Shown: positions 1 through 10,940 of the stretch, in pieces
How the letters are laid out: every line of letters starts with the position of its first letter
Position numbering within the stretch: the first letter of the stretch is position 1
Source: Ignavibacteriales bacterium
GTDB taxonomy: Bacteria > Bacteroidota > Ignavibacteria > Ignavibacteriales > Ignavibacteriaceae
Direction: 5' to 3'
NCBI GenBank assembly: GCA_020061995.1
Contig: JAGUXE010000028.1
Span: forward strand, 1-26,455
Length of the DNA: 26,455 bases
Notes under the pieces: model-generated
What the model was told of the DNA's origin: nothing
The model's input: only the letters and a program-made list of their open reading frames with translations
Databases searched by the model: none
Program-made: the position numbers and the translations under genes

Positions 1-2336
1 CAAATGAAAAAGATTTATTTATTGGAACATGGCATAATGGTCTTTATCTCCTTAATAAAAATTCATCGGTTCCCATTTCTGTTCAGATTAACATTTCAAA
101 GTCAGTTAAAGATATTTATAGGGATAAATACAATGATATATGGATTGGAACGGATGGGGGAGTGCTGCTTCTCAAAAAAACATTTTTTAAGAAAGTTCAA
201 TTCTCAACAACTCCTCAACAAATATCAACTTCCTTTATTAGTGAAATGGTTTCAGATAATAAGGGTAAATTGTTTTTAACTGATGGGACATCAATTTATT
301 CCGTAAATACTTTAATGAAGGATATTCAAATAGCTTTATTTCACAGCAGTTCATTGAATAATATATACTCAATTGCAACTGGTGAAAAGGGGATCTGGAT
401 TTCTCTTAGAAATGGAAATTTAGAATATCGTGATTATCTCGACTCTAGAATTATTTTTCAATTTAGTCCTACTGGTGATAGGATTAATACTCTTTTCTCT
501 GATTCAGATGGAATATTGTGGGGATATTTAGGAAGATCAAAAAGGATTTTGAAAATAGATACAAATTTTAAGACTGAAGAAATTCCTATTGAGAACAAAA
601 ATGTTTCCACAATTTCTTTCATTAAAGAAAGTAAAAGTGGCAAAATTATATTTGCCGGAAACGGAAGGAATGCATTTCTTTTTGAATTTGATAAAAAGAC
701 AAATCGTTTAACAAATAATAGTCAAATGTTTCCGAGTGACTTGGGGCAAAATCTTTATATCACAGATATTTTTATGGGTAAAAATATATACTATTCGACC
801 AGCGCGGGAATTTTCGATGAGTTTGGAACTAAAATAGAGCCTAAATATTTTAATCAAAGAATGAATTTAGTCTTAAATAAGGCTGTTGTACAAGGGAATG
901 ATTCAACTCTTTGGGTTGGATCTGAGAATGGGATTTATGCTTTAACTAAAAGTGATTTCATCCTTTTTGATAAAAGTGATGCACTCCCGAATTCCTCAAT
1001 AATTGCCAGAGGTATTATTCATGATAAATTGGGCAGATTGTGGGTTGGTACAGCGGAAGGATTGGTCGTAAGTCAAACTTCAAGTTATTTTAGAGAGACT
1101 TCTGCACCTATAGTCACAGCACATTTAAAGAAATCGGATAATGATAGAACGTCCCTATCTAAACAAACTGATTTATACGAAGGCTCAAGTGTTGAATTTA
1201 ATTTTAATTCTATTTCATTTCCTGCAGAACATGTTGTTTATCAGTACCGTTTGTTGGGAGGGGCAATGGATAGTAGTTGGTCAAATCAAATCAAAATCAA
1301 TTCGATAACTTATCACAATCTTTCGGCAGGTGATTATGTCTTTCAGGTAAGTGGACGTAATAAAGGAGAAAAAGGGAGTAAAGTTTCTACTTATCATATT
1401 AAAGTTAAATATAATTGGTATTCTTCACCTATAGCAATCTTTGTTTATCTTTTATTCGGAAAGACTTTCATCATATTTGTAACAATGTGGCTTAATCGTT
1501 ATAGGATTAATTCATTGAGGGACAGGGAGAGAAAGCTTTCACTACTGGTTAAGGAAAGAACTGATGATTTGAATGAATCACTCATTAATGCAGAAAATCT
1601 GCTTAAGGAGAGTGAACGATCAAAAGAAGAACTATTTAAAGCTAATGAGTTTAAGGTAAAATTGTTAAATCTAGCTGCACATGATTTAAAAAATCCTTTA
1701 CATTCCATTATCGGTTTTTCTTCATTAATTCAAGAGGACACTCAAGACGAAGAAATAAAAAAAATGTCAGAGTTTATCCTACAGAGTTCTCAATTTATGG
1801 TTAAGCAAATTGAAGATATTCTACAAAATGCAGCGGTTAGGGCTAAAGAAATTAAATTAATTAAACGCAGTAGCAATATTGCTGAAATAGTCCAGAAAAT
1901 AATACAAAATTATAAACCTCAATCTGAAGCTAAGTCGCAAATTATTGAAATGCTTTGTGATGAAAATTTTTTGGCTGATGTCGATAGCGATTGGTTATCA
2001 CATGCTTTAGATAATCTGGTAAGTAATGCAGTCAAATATTCTCAATACGATAAGAAAATTCAAGTTATTATTGAAAATAATCCGGATTTCTTTTTAGTTA
2101 AGGTTGTTGATAACGGACCAGGCATTTCTAAATCTGAAATGAATCTATTATTCAAAGAATTTCAAAGGTTGTCGACAAAACCAACCGGAGGTGAATCATC
2201 GACCGGGTTTGGACTCTCAATCGTAAAAAATATTGTCGAGTTACACGGTGGTAAAGTTTGGGCAACAAGTGAATTGGGTGAGGGGACAACTTTCCATATT
2301 CAAATTCCTCATGACAAAGTTGGAGCAACTAAATGA
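1..2336 (+). CDS. Propeller/Y_Y_Y sensor histidine kinase (5' end outside window)
   Basis: This is a membrane sensor kinase whose start lies upstream of the window. The frame is open from base 3, giving 777 visible residues, so a GTG at 162 is not the start. The 5' part encodes beta-propeller repeats with the IGT/VGS-x-x-G signature (WIGTDGG near base 142, LWVGSENG near 910, LWVGTAEG near 1039). A Y_Y_Y domain follows at about 1180-1400, then one transmembrane segment at about 1425-1490 and a coiled coil. The HisKA box has its phospho-acceptor His at codon 1680-1682 (AAHDLKNPLHS). The HATPase domain has the N box DNLVSNAVKYS, G1 VVDNGPGIS and G2 TGFGLSIVKN. The propeller should be periplasmic and the kinase cytoplasmic. 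Unlike classical hybrid HTCS proteins, it ends after the ATPase with no receiver or AraC domain. Its stop overlaps the folA start by 4 nt (ATGA). The signal and the partner regulator are unknown. Confidence 0.93.
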   Translation, partial: NEKDLFIGTWHNGLYLLNKNSSVPISVQINISKSVKDIYRDKYNDIWIGTDGGVLLLKKTFFKKVQFSTTPQQISTSFISEMVSDNKGKLFLTDGTSIYSVNTLMKDIQIALFHSSSLNNIYSIATGEKGIWISLRNGNLEYRDYLDSRIIFQFSPTGDRINTLFSDSDGILWGYLGRSKRILKIDTNFKTEEIPIENKNVSTISFIKESKSGKIIFAGNGRNAFLFEFDKKTNRLTNNSQMFPSDLGQNLYITDIFMGKNIYYSTSAGIFDEFGTKIEPKYFNQRMNLVLNKAVVQGNDSTLWVGSENGIYALTKSDFILFDKSDALPNSSIIARGIIHDKLGRLWVGTAEGLVVSQTSSYFRETSAPIVTAHLKKSDNDRTSLSKQTDLYEGSSVEFNFNSISFPAEHVVYQYRLLGGAMDSSWSNQIKINSITYHNLSAGDYVFQVSGRNKGEKGSKVSTYHIKVKYNWYSSPIAIFVYLLFGKTFIIFVTMWLNRYRINSLRDRERKLSLLVKERTDDLNESLINAENLLKESERSKEELFKANEFKVKLLNLAAHDLKNPLHSIIGFSSLIQEDTQDEEIKKMSEFILQSSQFMVKQIEDILQNAAVRAKEIKLIKRSSNIAEIVQKIIQNYKPQSEAKSQIIEMLCDENFLADVDSDWLSHALDNLVSNAVKYSQYDKKIQVIIENNPDFFLVKVVDNGPGISKSEMNLLFKEFQRLSTKPTGGESSTGFGLSIVKNIVELHGGKVWATSELGEGTTFHIQIPHDKVGATK

Positions 2337-2812
2337 AAATTGTTATTATTGCAGCAATTGCAAAAAATGGTGTTATCGGAAAAAGTAATGGTGAAATGTC
2401 ATGGCATCTTAAAGAGGAATTTCAACATTTTAAAAAAACTACCTTGGGCTTTCCTGTTTTGATGGGGAGAAAGACTTTTGAATCTTTGGGAAAACCATTA
2501 AAGTTAAGAGAAAATATAATTGTTACATCAGATAAAAAATACTCACTTAAGTTCGAAGAAACTTTTGTTGTTCATACAATTCAAAATGGAATTGAACTTG
2601 CATCAACATTCGGTAAAGACAAATTATTTATTATCGGGGGTGGTGAGATTTATAAACAATCAATCTTAGTTGCTGATGAAATGGTATTATCACATTTATC
2701 TTTTGAAGCAGAAGGAGATGTCTATTTCCCTTATTTTGATAATAGTTTATGGTATTTAAGTGAAGAGATATCAAAACATAATTTTACAATAGTTTATTAT
2801 TCCAAGAAGTAA
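2333..2812 (+). CDS. folA: Dihydrofolate reductase
   Basis: Reduces dihydrofolate to tetrahydrofolate with NADPH in the cytoplasm, supplying one-carbon units for thymidylate, purines and methionine. The 159 residues match the usual bacterial length. Visible motifs are the N-terminal substrate loop (NGVIGKSNGEMSWHL), the acidic active-site residue E29 (equivalent to E. coli D27), the cofactor motif MGRKTFESLGKPL, and IIGGGEIYKQ near residue 101. The usual MPW before the active-site helix reads MSW here, and a Lys (K27) stands where Pro is typical. This is unusual but the fold is clearly kept. The ATG overlaps the kinase stop (ATGA), so translation is probably coupled to the upstream gene. mutL follows after 14 nt. 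Confidence 0.97.
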   Translation: MKIVIIAAIAKNGVIGKSNGEMSWHLKEEFQHFKKTTLGFPVLMGRKTFESLGKPLKLRENIIVTSDKKYSLKFEETFVVHTIQNGIELASTFGKDKLFIIGGGEIYKQSILVADEMVLSHLSFEAEGDVYFPYFDNSLWYLSEEISKHNFTIVYYSKK

Positions 2813-2826
2813 AGATCCTAGTCGCT

Positions 2827-4683
2827 ATGTCCAAAATAAAAATATTGCCTGAAAATTTAGCAAATAAAATCGCAGCCGGAGAAGTTGTTCAGCGTCCTGA
2901 ATCTGTTGTTAAAGAATTACTCGAAAATTCAATTGATGCAAATGCGAGTGAAATAACTTTATTGATAAAGCGAGCGGGAAAAGTATTAATTCAAGTGGTT
3001 GATAATGGTGAAGGTATGTCTGAAGATGATGCAAAATTGTGCATCCTTAAGCATGCTACAAGTAAAATAATAACTGATTTAGATTTGGAAGCTATAAAAA
3101 CTCTTGGCTTCAGAGGTGAGGCATTGAGTTCTATTACTGCGGTAAGTCAAGTTGAATTAAGAACTCAGACGATCGATAGTGAAGTAGGAGTTCAACTTCG
3201 TATTGATGACGGACAAAATATTGAACAGGAATATGGTTCATTTGCAAAGGGAACAACTGTTTCAGTAAAGAATTTGTTTTTTAATACGCCGGCACGCAGA
3301 AATTTTTTACGAACCGATGGTACTGAGACTAAACATATCATTGAAACTTTTAATCGATTGGCTTTAAGCCATCCGAATATTGCATTTAGATTATTTATAG
3401 ATGATGATGTCACACTAGATTTCCCTTCCGGAAATATTTCGGAAAGGGTTGGGGATGTATTCGGTGAGGGAATTTTATCAGCTTTAATCACTGTTGAAGA
3501 AAGAACGGAATATCTGTCTATCTTCGGCTTTATTGGCAAACCGTCACTCTTAAAAAAATCTAAAGGGGATCAATATTTGTTTATTAATAACAGATATGTA
3601 TTTAGTAAACAGATAAATCATGCTGTATTTACTGCTTATGAGAATGTATTGGAAAAAGGAGATTATCCATTCTTTGTTTTATTCATGGAAATTGATCCTC
3701 ACAGAATTGACATAAATGTTCATCCTTCTAAACTTGAAGTGAGGTTTGATGATGAAAAAGATATCTATTCATTTGTAGTTTCTGTTTTAAGAAAAAGTTT
3801 ATCCTCCTATGATCTGGTTCCTAATCTGGTCTTTTCACAAAGTACTAATGAAAATGAACGAATGTCAATTACTCCTTTTCAGAGGACGGAGATTAGTAAT
3901 TTTTCGGATCGTCCTTCGAATCCAAAATATGATAATAAATCACAATCGTTTAATGATAAAGATATCGATATGTTATTTGGAAGTTTATCATTAAATGTTA
4001 ATCGAGAATCCTCTCAATCAAACATCTCAACACCGTTCGAAAACGATAATAATATCGAAGAATCAGTTCAAAAAAATATTCCCATTCGTGCTTCTTCAGA
4101 AGAAAAAGAGAATTCAAGTTTTATTATTCAACTACATCATAAATATATTCTCTCCCAAATAAAATCCGGATTGATGATTATTGATCAACACGCAGCACAT
4201 GAGCGAATCTTATACGAAAAAGCATTAAAGCTTTTCGATATGAATATGCCGTTTGCTCAACCTTTATTATTTCCAAAAACAATTGAGGTTGATGCAAGTA
4301 AATTGATTATGTTAAAAGAGTTGCAACCCTATTTTCAAAAACTCGGATTTGAAATTAAATTTTTTGGTCAGAATACAATAATCGTTGAAGCCGTTCCGCA
4401 AGATATTCATCCGGGAAATGAAGAGGAGATATTATTAGAAATTATGGATGAATATCTTATTAACCGACGCGAGAAGAAAATTCTTGAAGTTAAAGATAAT
4501 ATGGCAAAATCTTTTTCATGCAAGTCTGCAATAAAAACTGGGGACAAACTTTCAGAATTGGAAATGCGAGTTTTAATTGACCAATTATTCGCTACTACTA
4601 TGCCATACGTTTGCCCACATGGAAGACCAATTGTTGTGAAAATATCATTAGATGAATTTGATCGTAGGTTTGGAAGAACATAA
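2827..4683 (+). CDS. mutL: DNA mismatch repair protein MutL (endonuclease type)
   Basis: Couples MutS mismatch recognition to strand incision and excision. The 618 residues fit the family. The N-terminal GHKL ATPase shows ENSIDANAS, DNGEGM and TLGFRGEALSSI within the first 105 residues, followed by the transducer domain with FFNTPARRNFL. A low-complexity Ser/Asn-rich linker covers roughly residues 335-430. The C-terminal dimerisation domain carries the metal-binding endonuclease motif DQHA-x2-E-x4-E at residues 453-464 (bases 4183-4218), plus SCKSAIKTG and CPHGRP near the end. These mark a MutL that nicks DNA itself, as in bacteria lacking MutH. It probably belongs to the same transcript as folA. 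The ribosome binding site is weak. Confidence 0.97.
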   Translation: MSKIKILPENLANKIAAGEVVQRPESVVKELLENSIDANASEITLLIKRAGKVLIQVVDNGEGMSEDDAKLCILKHATSKIITDLDLEAIKTLGFRGEALSSITAVSQVELRTQTIDSEVGVQLRIDDGQNIEQEYGSFAKGTTVSVKNLFFNTPARRNFLRTDGTETKHIIETFNRLALSHPNIAFRLFIDDDVTLDFPSGNISERVGDVFGEGILSALITVEERTEYLSIFGFIGKPSLLKKSKGDQYLFINNRYVFSKQINHAVFTAYENVLEKGDYPFFVLFMEIDPHRIDINVHPSKLEVRFDDEKDIYSFVVSVLRKSLSSYDLVPNLVFSQSTNENERMSITPFQRTEISNFSDRPSNPKYDNKSQSFNDKDIDMLFGSLSLNVNRESSQSNISTPFENDNNIEESVQKNIPIRASSEEKENSSFIIQLHHKYILSQIKSGLMIIDQHAAHERILYEKALKLFDMNMPFAQPLLFPKTIEVDASKLIMLKELQPYFQKLGFEIKFFGQNTIIVEAVPQDIHPGNEEEILLEIMDEYLINRREKKILEVKDNMAKSFSCKSAIKTGDKLSELEMRVLIDQLFATTMPYVCPHGRPIVVKISLDEFDRRFGRT

Positions 4684-4719
4684 TAGTAGATTTTAATTTT
4701 GTTCTGTTGATTCTTTATT

Positions 4720-4727
4720 TATCTTTG
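4720..4727 (+). promoter_or_regulatory. Candidate Bacteroidetes-type promoter for the acyl-CoA mutase gene
   Basis: The 90-nt gap after mutL contains TATCTTTG at 4720-4727, a full match to the Bacteroidetes -7 consensus TAnnTTTG. It is preceded at 4698-4701 by TTTG, a -33 element, with 18 nt between. Transcription would begin about 40 nt before the gene. This is a motif match only, and such short elements occur by chance in AT-rich DNA. Confidence 0.4.
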
Positions 4728-4779
4728 TCGTTATTAATTGATAATTGTGTAATAATAAACTCTAATCAAAAGGATGCAA

Positions 4780-6434
<1,655 letters not shown>

Positions 6435-6435
<1 letters not shown>

Positions 6436-7313
6436 TGTTGCTGGAATATTTAAAACTGGTTCGTTTTACACAATGGATAAAAAACATTTTTGTTTTTGTT
6501 CCTTTAGTTTTTTCAAAACATCTGTTCCACACTGGTTATTTTGAAATCTCATTTTTAGCTTTTGTGGTTTTTTGTTTAATATCGAGTGTCGTCTACATAA
6601 TTAACGATATTGTAGATGTTGAATCAGACCGTTTACATCCGAGCAAAAAATATCGACCAATTGCGAGTAGAAAAATAACGAAGAAAAAGGCAATGGTGAT
6701 AGCCTCTTTGTTGTTTTTAATGGCGGCAATTATTGTTACACAACTTAACTATGGATTTATTCTATTTGCCTTTGCTTACTTCGTATTGAACATCATCTAC
6801 TCGTTTTCATTTAAGCATGTAGTTCTGCTCGATATTTTTAGCATTGCAGCAGGGTTTATGATCAGAATAGCATCAGGTGCAGTTGTCATAAATGTTGAAT
6901 TATCGAGTTGGTTAATTTTAACAACTTTATTTTTGTCACTCTTTCTTGCTGTAATGAAACGTCGTTCAGAATTAGTTTTAAAGACAAACGAAAATGAAAT
7001 TTCAACGCGAAAAGTTCTCGAAAACTATTCCATTGGATTTGTCGATCAGATGTCAACCGTAGCTGCAGCCGGCGTAATAATATCTTATGCTCTATATACG
7101 GTTTCGCAGCGCACAGTTACAATATTCAAAACAGAAAATTTAATTTATAGTACCATCTTTGTCGTCTACGGAATTTTTCGTTATATGTATATTGTTTTAA
7201 ATAATCAAAAAGGTGAGAACACTTCTGAAGATTTATTAAGCGATCTTCCACTTATAATTAATTCAATATTTTACGCAATTTTTACTGTATTAGTAGTATA
7301 TCATATTATCTAA
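6435..7313 (+). CDS. UbiA-family polyprenyl-phosphate phosphoribosyltransferase (DPPR synthase-like)
   Basis: Multi-pass inner-membrane protein of 292 residues in the UbiA superfamily. The first Asp-rich motif at residues 57-77 reads NDIVDVESDR then LHPSKKYRPIA, which is the NDxxDxxxDxxHPxKxxRPIA form of decaprenyl-phosphate 5-phosphoribosyltransferase (Rv3806c family). The second conserved region has SFKHVVLLDIF, GFMIRIASGA and FLAVMKRRSEL. The expected reaction transfers phosphoribose from PRPP to a polyprenyl phosphate, making a lipid-linked pentose donor for cell-surface glycans. It is not a menaquinone or heme prenyltransferase by motif. The start overlaps the mutase stop by 1 nt, so the two are co-transcribed. 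No epimerase partner gene (DprE1/DprE2 type) is visible nearby, so the final product is unknown. Confidence 0.85.
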
Positions 7314-7314
7314 A

Positions 7315-7746
7315 ATGAAAAAAGTAATTTTAATCGGTTCAATACTTCTTACATTCTTTGGCTGTTCGTCTTCAATAGAATATCAACGTATGATTACTTT
7401 AAATGAGGTAAATCTCTGGCTTAATCTAATGCCGGGAGGACCTCCCACATTTCATTTTAGCGGACAAGTTGGTGTGGAAGTAGAGATAGTTGATGAGATT
7501 GAATTGGAAGAAGTTCATGTTTTTCAACGCAATAAAAAGCTTTTCACCGAAAGACCATTTTTTACACGATTGTCAAAACAAGTACCACAGTTTAATAAAT
7601 ACCTTTTCATTTTTGGAATAAAAGATGGGTTACCATCTCATCAAATTAATACAGATTTGCCAACCGATTTAGTTTTAGTATTTAATGTAAACGGTGAAGA
7701 AGTTAAATTTTTTATTGATGAAATTACGATTGAAAAAGTCTATTAA
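7315..7746 (+). CDS. Small putative lipoprotein, unrecognised
   Basis: A 143-residue protein with a short Lys-start signal peptide and a Cys at residue 17 within LTFFGCSSS. This is a plausible but imperfect lipobox, because positions -3 and -2 are both Phe. The mature part looks mostly beta-stranded, with a charged stretch VEVEIVDEIELEEVHVF around residues 57-73. I do not recognise a family. It begins 1 nt after the upstream stop and ends 2 nt before the CNNM gene, so it is an internal member of the operon. A periplasmic or outer-membrane-anchored role is likely. Confidence 0.8.
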   Translation: MKKVILIGSILLTFFGCSSSIEYQRMITLNEVNLWLNLMPGGPPTFHFSGQVGVEVEIVDEIELEEVHVFQRNKKLFTERPFFTRLSKQVPQFNKYLFIFGIKDGLPSHQINTDLPTDLVLVFNVNGEEVKFFIDEITIEKVY

Positions 7747-7748
7747 TT

Positions 7749-8984
7749 ATGTTTGGTGACTTATTTATACTGTTTGTTCTTATCATACTCAGTGCCTGGT
7801 TTTCTGCAACTGAAATGGCTTATGTTTTAGCCAATAAAATAAAAATTGAGATTGAATCACGTAAAAATAATCTAGCAGCAAAAAATGCAACATATTTTAT
7901 AAATCGTCCGCAAGATTTTTTTTCAACAATATTAATTGGCAATAATATTGTTAACATCGCGTTTGCATCAATAAGTGCCTATTTGCTGCACAAAGTGTTT
8001 TCTTTTGAAGAGTGGCAAATACTTATTACATCAACATTTATTCTGCTAATATTTGCGGAACTAATCCCGAAGTACCTTGCTGGTGAAATCGCTGATTTGG
8101 TCTTTCCGATATCATCTGTTTTATTAAGAGTTGTTCATTTTGTCTTATATCCGATAGTAAAACTAACCTCTTTTATTACCCAAATTTTTATTAAATCAGA
8201 AAATTTACAAGCAAATAATTATTCTATGTTATTTAGTCGCGATGATATAGAGGAACTTGTTAAGGAAAGTCATGAAGCCGGCTATGTCAATAAAAAAGAT
8301 AGTAACATCATTACTAATGTACTTGAATTCAGAGAACAAAGGATTTATGAAGCACTTACTCCCCGAACCGAAATTGTGGGTGTCGAATTAGATTCAAAAC
8401 TAGAAGATGTAATTGATGTATTTATAGAATCAGGTTATTCTAAATTACCGGTTTATGAGGAAAATCTAGATAATATTAAAGGAATGGTTTTAGCCTATGA
8501 TGTATTTAAACTTCCTACAAATTTAAGAGAGATATTACGAGATGTGGTTTTTGTTCCGGAAACAAAAAAAAGTTTCGAGATGCTGAATGATTTTCTTAGT
8601 AAAGGTGTCTCAATTGCGATTGTTGTCGATGAATTTGGAGGAACTGCAGGAATTGTTACAATGGAAGATATAATTGAAGAACTGTTTGGAGAAATCAAAG
8701 ATGAATATGATATCGACGAAAATATTTGTAGAAAAATTTCGGAAAATCAATATTTATTTAGCGGGAAAACCGAGATAGATCAAATTAGTGATAAGTTTGA
8801 TTTGAATATCGAAGTCGGTGATTATGAAACAGTAACCGGATTTATCTTCTCAAAAATTGGCCGAATCCCGGGACGGGGGGAATCGATTAATATATCAAAC
8901 TTCAAAATATTAATTATCAAATCATCCCAAACCAAGATTGATCTTATTAAGTTAACTATTTTAGACGAGTTTGAAGTTGAGTAA
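7749..8984 (+). CDS. CNNM / CBS-pair / CorC transporter (HlyC/CorC family)
   Basis: Membrane protein of 411 residues. The N-terminal CNNM (DUF21) domain has about four hydrophobic segments and begins LILSAWFSATEMAYV. A cytoplasmic CBS pair follows from about residue 195 (EALTPRTEIVGVELDS, then VDEFGGTAGIVTMEDIIEE), and a C-terminal CorC_HlyC domain runs from about residue 330. Relatives act in magnesium and cobalt efflux or homeostasis. The 'hemolysin' name often used for them is historical. Bacteroidetes GldE belongs to the same family, but nothing here shows a gliding role. It follows the lipoprotein by 2 nt and overlaps the next gene by 14 nt. Confidence 0.93.
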   Translation: MFGDLFILFVLIILSAWFSATEMAYVLANKIKIEIESRKNNLAAKNATYFINRPQDFFSTILIGNNIVNIAFASISAYLLHKVFSFEEWQILITSTFILLIFAELIPKYLAGEIADLVFPISSVLLRVVHFVLYPIVKLTSFITQIFIKSENLQANNYSMLFSRDDIEELVKESHEAGYVNKKDSNIITNVLEFREQRIYEALTPRTEIVGVELDSKLEDVIDVFIESGYSKLPVYEENLDNIKGMVLAYDVFKLPTNLREILRDVVFVPETKKSFEMLNDFLSKGVSIAIVVDEFGGTAGIVTMEDIIEELFGEIKDEYDIDENICRKISENQYLFSGKTEIDQISDKFDLNIEVGDYETVTGFIFSKIGRIPGRGESINISNFKILIIKSSQTKIDLIKLTILDEFEVE

Positions 8985-9342
8985 GCCAATAGTTATTTAT
9001 GACAGCAATTGTTCGTTATGCAATTACTGGATAACTCTAATTCGAAAAATTGATAGGAAAAGCAATTTTAATTTTTTACCTATCAATATGGTTGGTAAAG
9101 ATGTTCATCTAAATTCTCAGCTTAAAGATTACTTACAAATTGATTCTGTGTTGCTTTATAAAGATTCCAATGTAGATATCAAATCAAACGCAATATTAAA
9201 AATTATTGAAGTAGTAGGGTTTCCGTATAATCTCTTTTTAGTTTTAAAAATTTTGCCGAAATCATTTTTAGATTACTGTTATGACTTAATCGCTACAAAT
9301 CGAAATAAACTATTTTCGCAAACTCAAAAATGCGATTTATGA
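8971..9342 (+). CDS. DCC-family thiol-disulfide oxidoreductase-like protein (DUF393)
   Basis: A 123-residue protein opening with IVIYDSNCSLCNYW, the DxxCxxC signature of the DUF393/DCC family. A thioredoxin-like body follows, with the typical NFLPIN and SVLLYKD stretches. Members are predicted to be redox-active, but substrates are not established. No ATG is available: the start is TTG at 8971, or possibly TTG at 8977, both inside the end of the CNNM gene. The resulting 14-nt overlap implies translational coupling. It is the last gene before a 115-nt gap and appears to end this operon. Confidence 0.85.
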   Translation: MKLSKPIVIYDSNCSLCNYWITLIRKIDRKSNFNFLPINMVGKDVHLNSQLKDYLQIDSVLLYKDSNVDIKSNAILKIIEVVGFPYNLFLVLKILPKSFLDYCYDLIATNRNKLFSQTQKCDL

Positions 9343-9399
9343 GGTAGTCTTGAAATACAAAAAGCAAGTCTAAAAAATAAAATATTAACTCCTCCACAA

Positions 9400-9431
9400 T
9401 TTGCTCACGTTTACATTTTACCCTAAATTTG
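9400..9431 (+). promoter_or_regulatory. Candidate promoter upstream of tgt
   Basis: The 115-nt gap between the DCC gene and tgt holds TTTG at 9400-9403 and TAAATTTG at 9424-9431, separated by 20 nt. This is an exact match to the Bacteroidetes housekeeping promoter form (TTTG, 19-21 nt, TAnnTTTG). Transcription should begin near 9437, giving a leader of about 20 nt before the TTG start of tgt. It would drive tgt-yajC-ribBA-nfeD. Nothing else is apparent in this gap. Confidence 0.5.
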
Positions 9432-9448
9432 ATATTAAGTAATTATAG

Positions 9449-10605
<1,157 letters not shown>

Positions 10606-10606
<1 letters not shown>

Positions 10607-10923
10607 TGGATATATTATTAGCAATGGCACCCCCATCTGACGGTCAAGGGGGATCAGGTAACCTCGTAAGTACTTTAATAATGTTCGGGGCTATATTTTT
10701 AATTTTTTATTTTATGATTATTCGACCTCAACAAAAAAGATCAAAAGAGCGTGAAAAGCTTTTAAGCTCAATTGAAAAAGGGGATAAAGTAATGACAAGC
10801 GGCGGACTTTATGGTGTGGTTGATTCTTTGGAAGAAAAAACTGTAATACTAAAAGTAGCAGATAATGTTAAACTAAAATTTGAAAGAAGTGCGATATCTT
10901 CTGTCATTTCTTCAAAAGAATAA
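10606..10923 (+). CDS. yajC: Preprotein translocase subunit YajC
   Basis: Small accessory subunit of the SecDF-YajC complex, which supports Sec-dependent export. The 105 residues have a short N-terminal tail and one membrane segment (LIMFGAIFLIFYFMI), followed by the family hallmark IIRPQQKRSKE. A small cytoplasmic domain follows with KGDKVMTSGGLYGVV. A good ribosome binding site (GGAG at 10597-10600) lies inside the end of tgt. The start overlaps the tgt stop by 1 nt. secD and secF are not in the window. Confidence 0.96.
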
Positions 10924-10940
10924 TGGTAGCAGGATAAATT

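Noticed and set aside
162..164. GTG as start of the sensor kinase
   Set aside because: The frame is open from base 3 and the upstream codons encode propeller repeats (WIGTDGG), so the gene continues beyond the left edge.
3192..3539. 115-residue open frame on the - strand inside mutL
   Set aside because: It lies wholly within the conserved mutL ATPase domain on the other strand, has no recognisable motif, and is a shadow of the coding frame.
4774..4776. ATG 4774 as start of the acyl-CoA mutase
   Set aside because: It lies directly against the AGG ribosome binding site. ATG 4780 has a 6-nt spacing.
7749..8984. Hemolysin gene
   Set aside because: The family name is historical. The domain order CNNM, CBS pair, CorC indicates ion transport and not a toxin.
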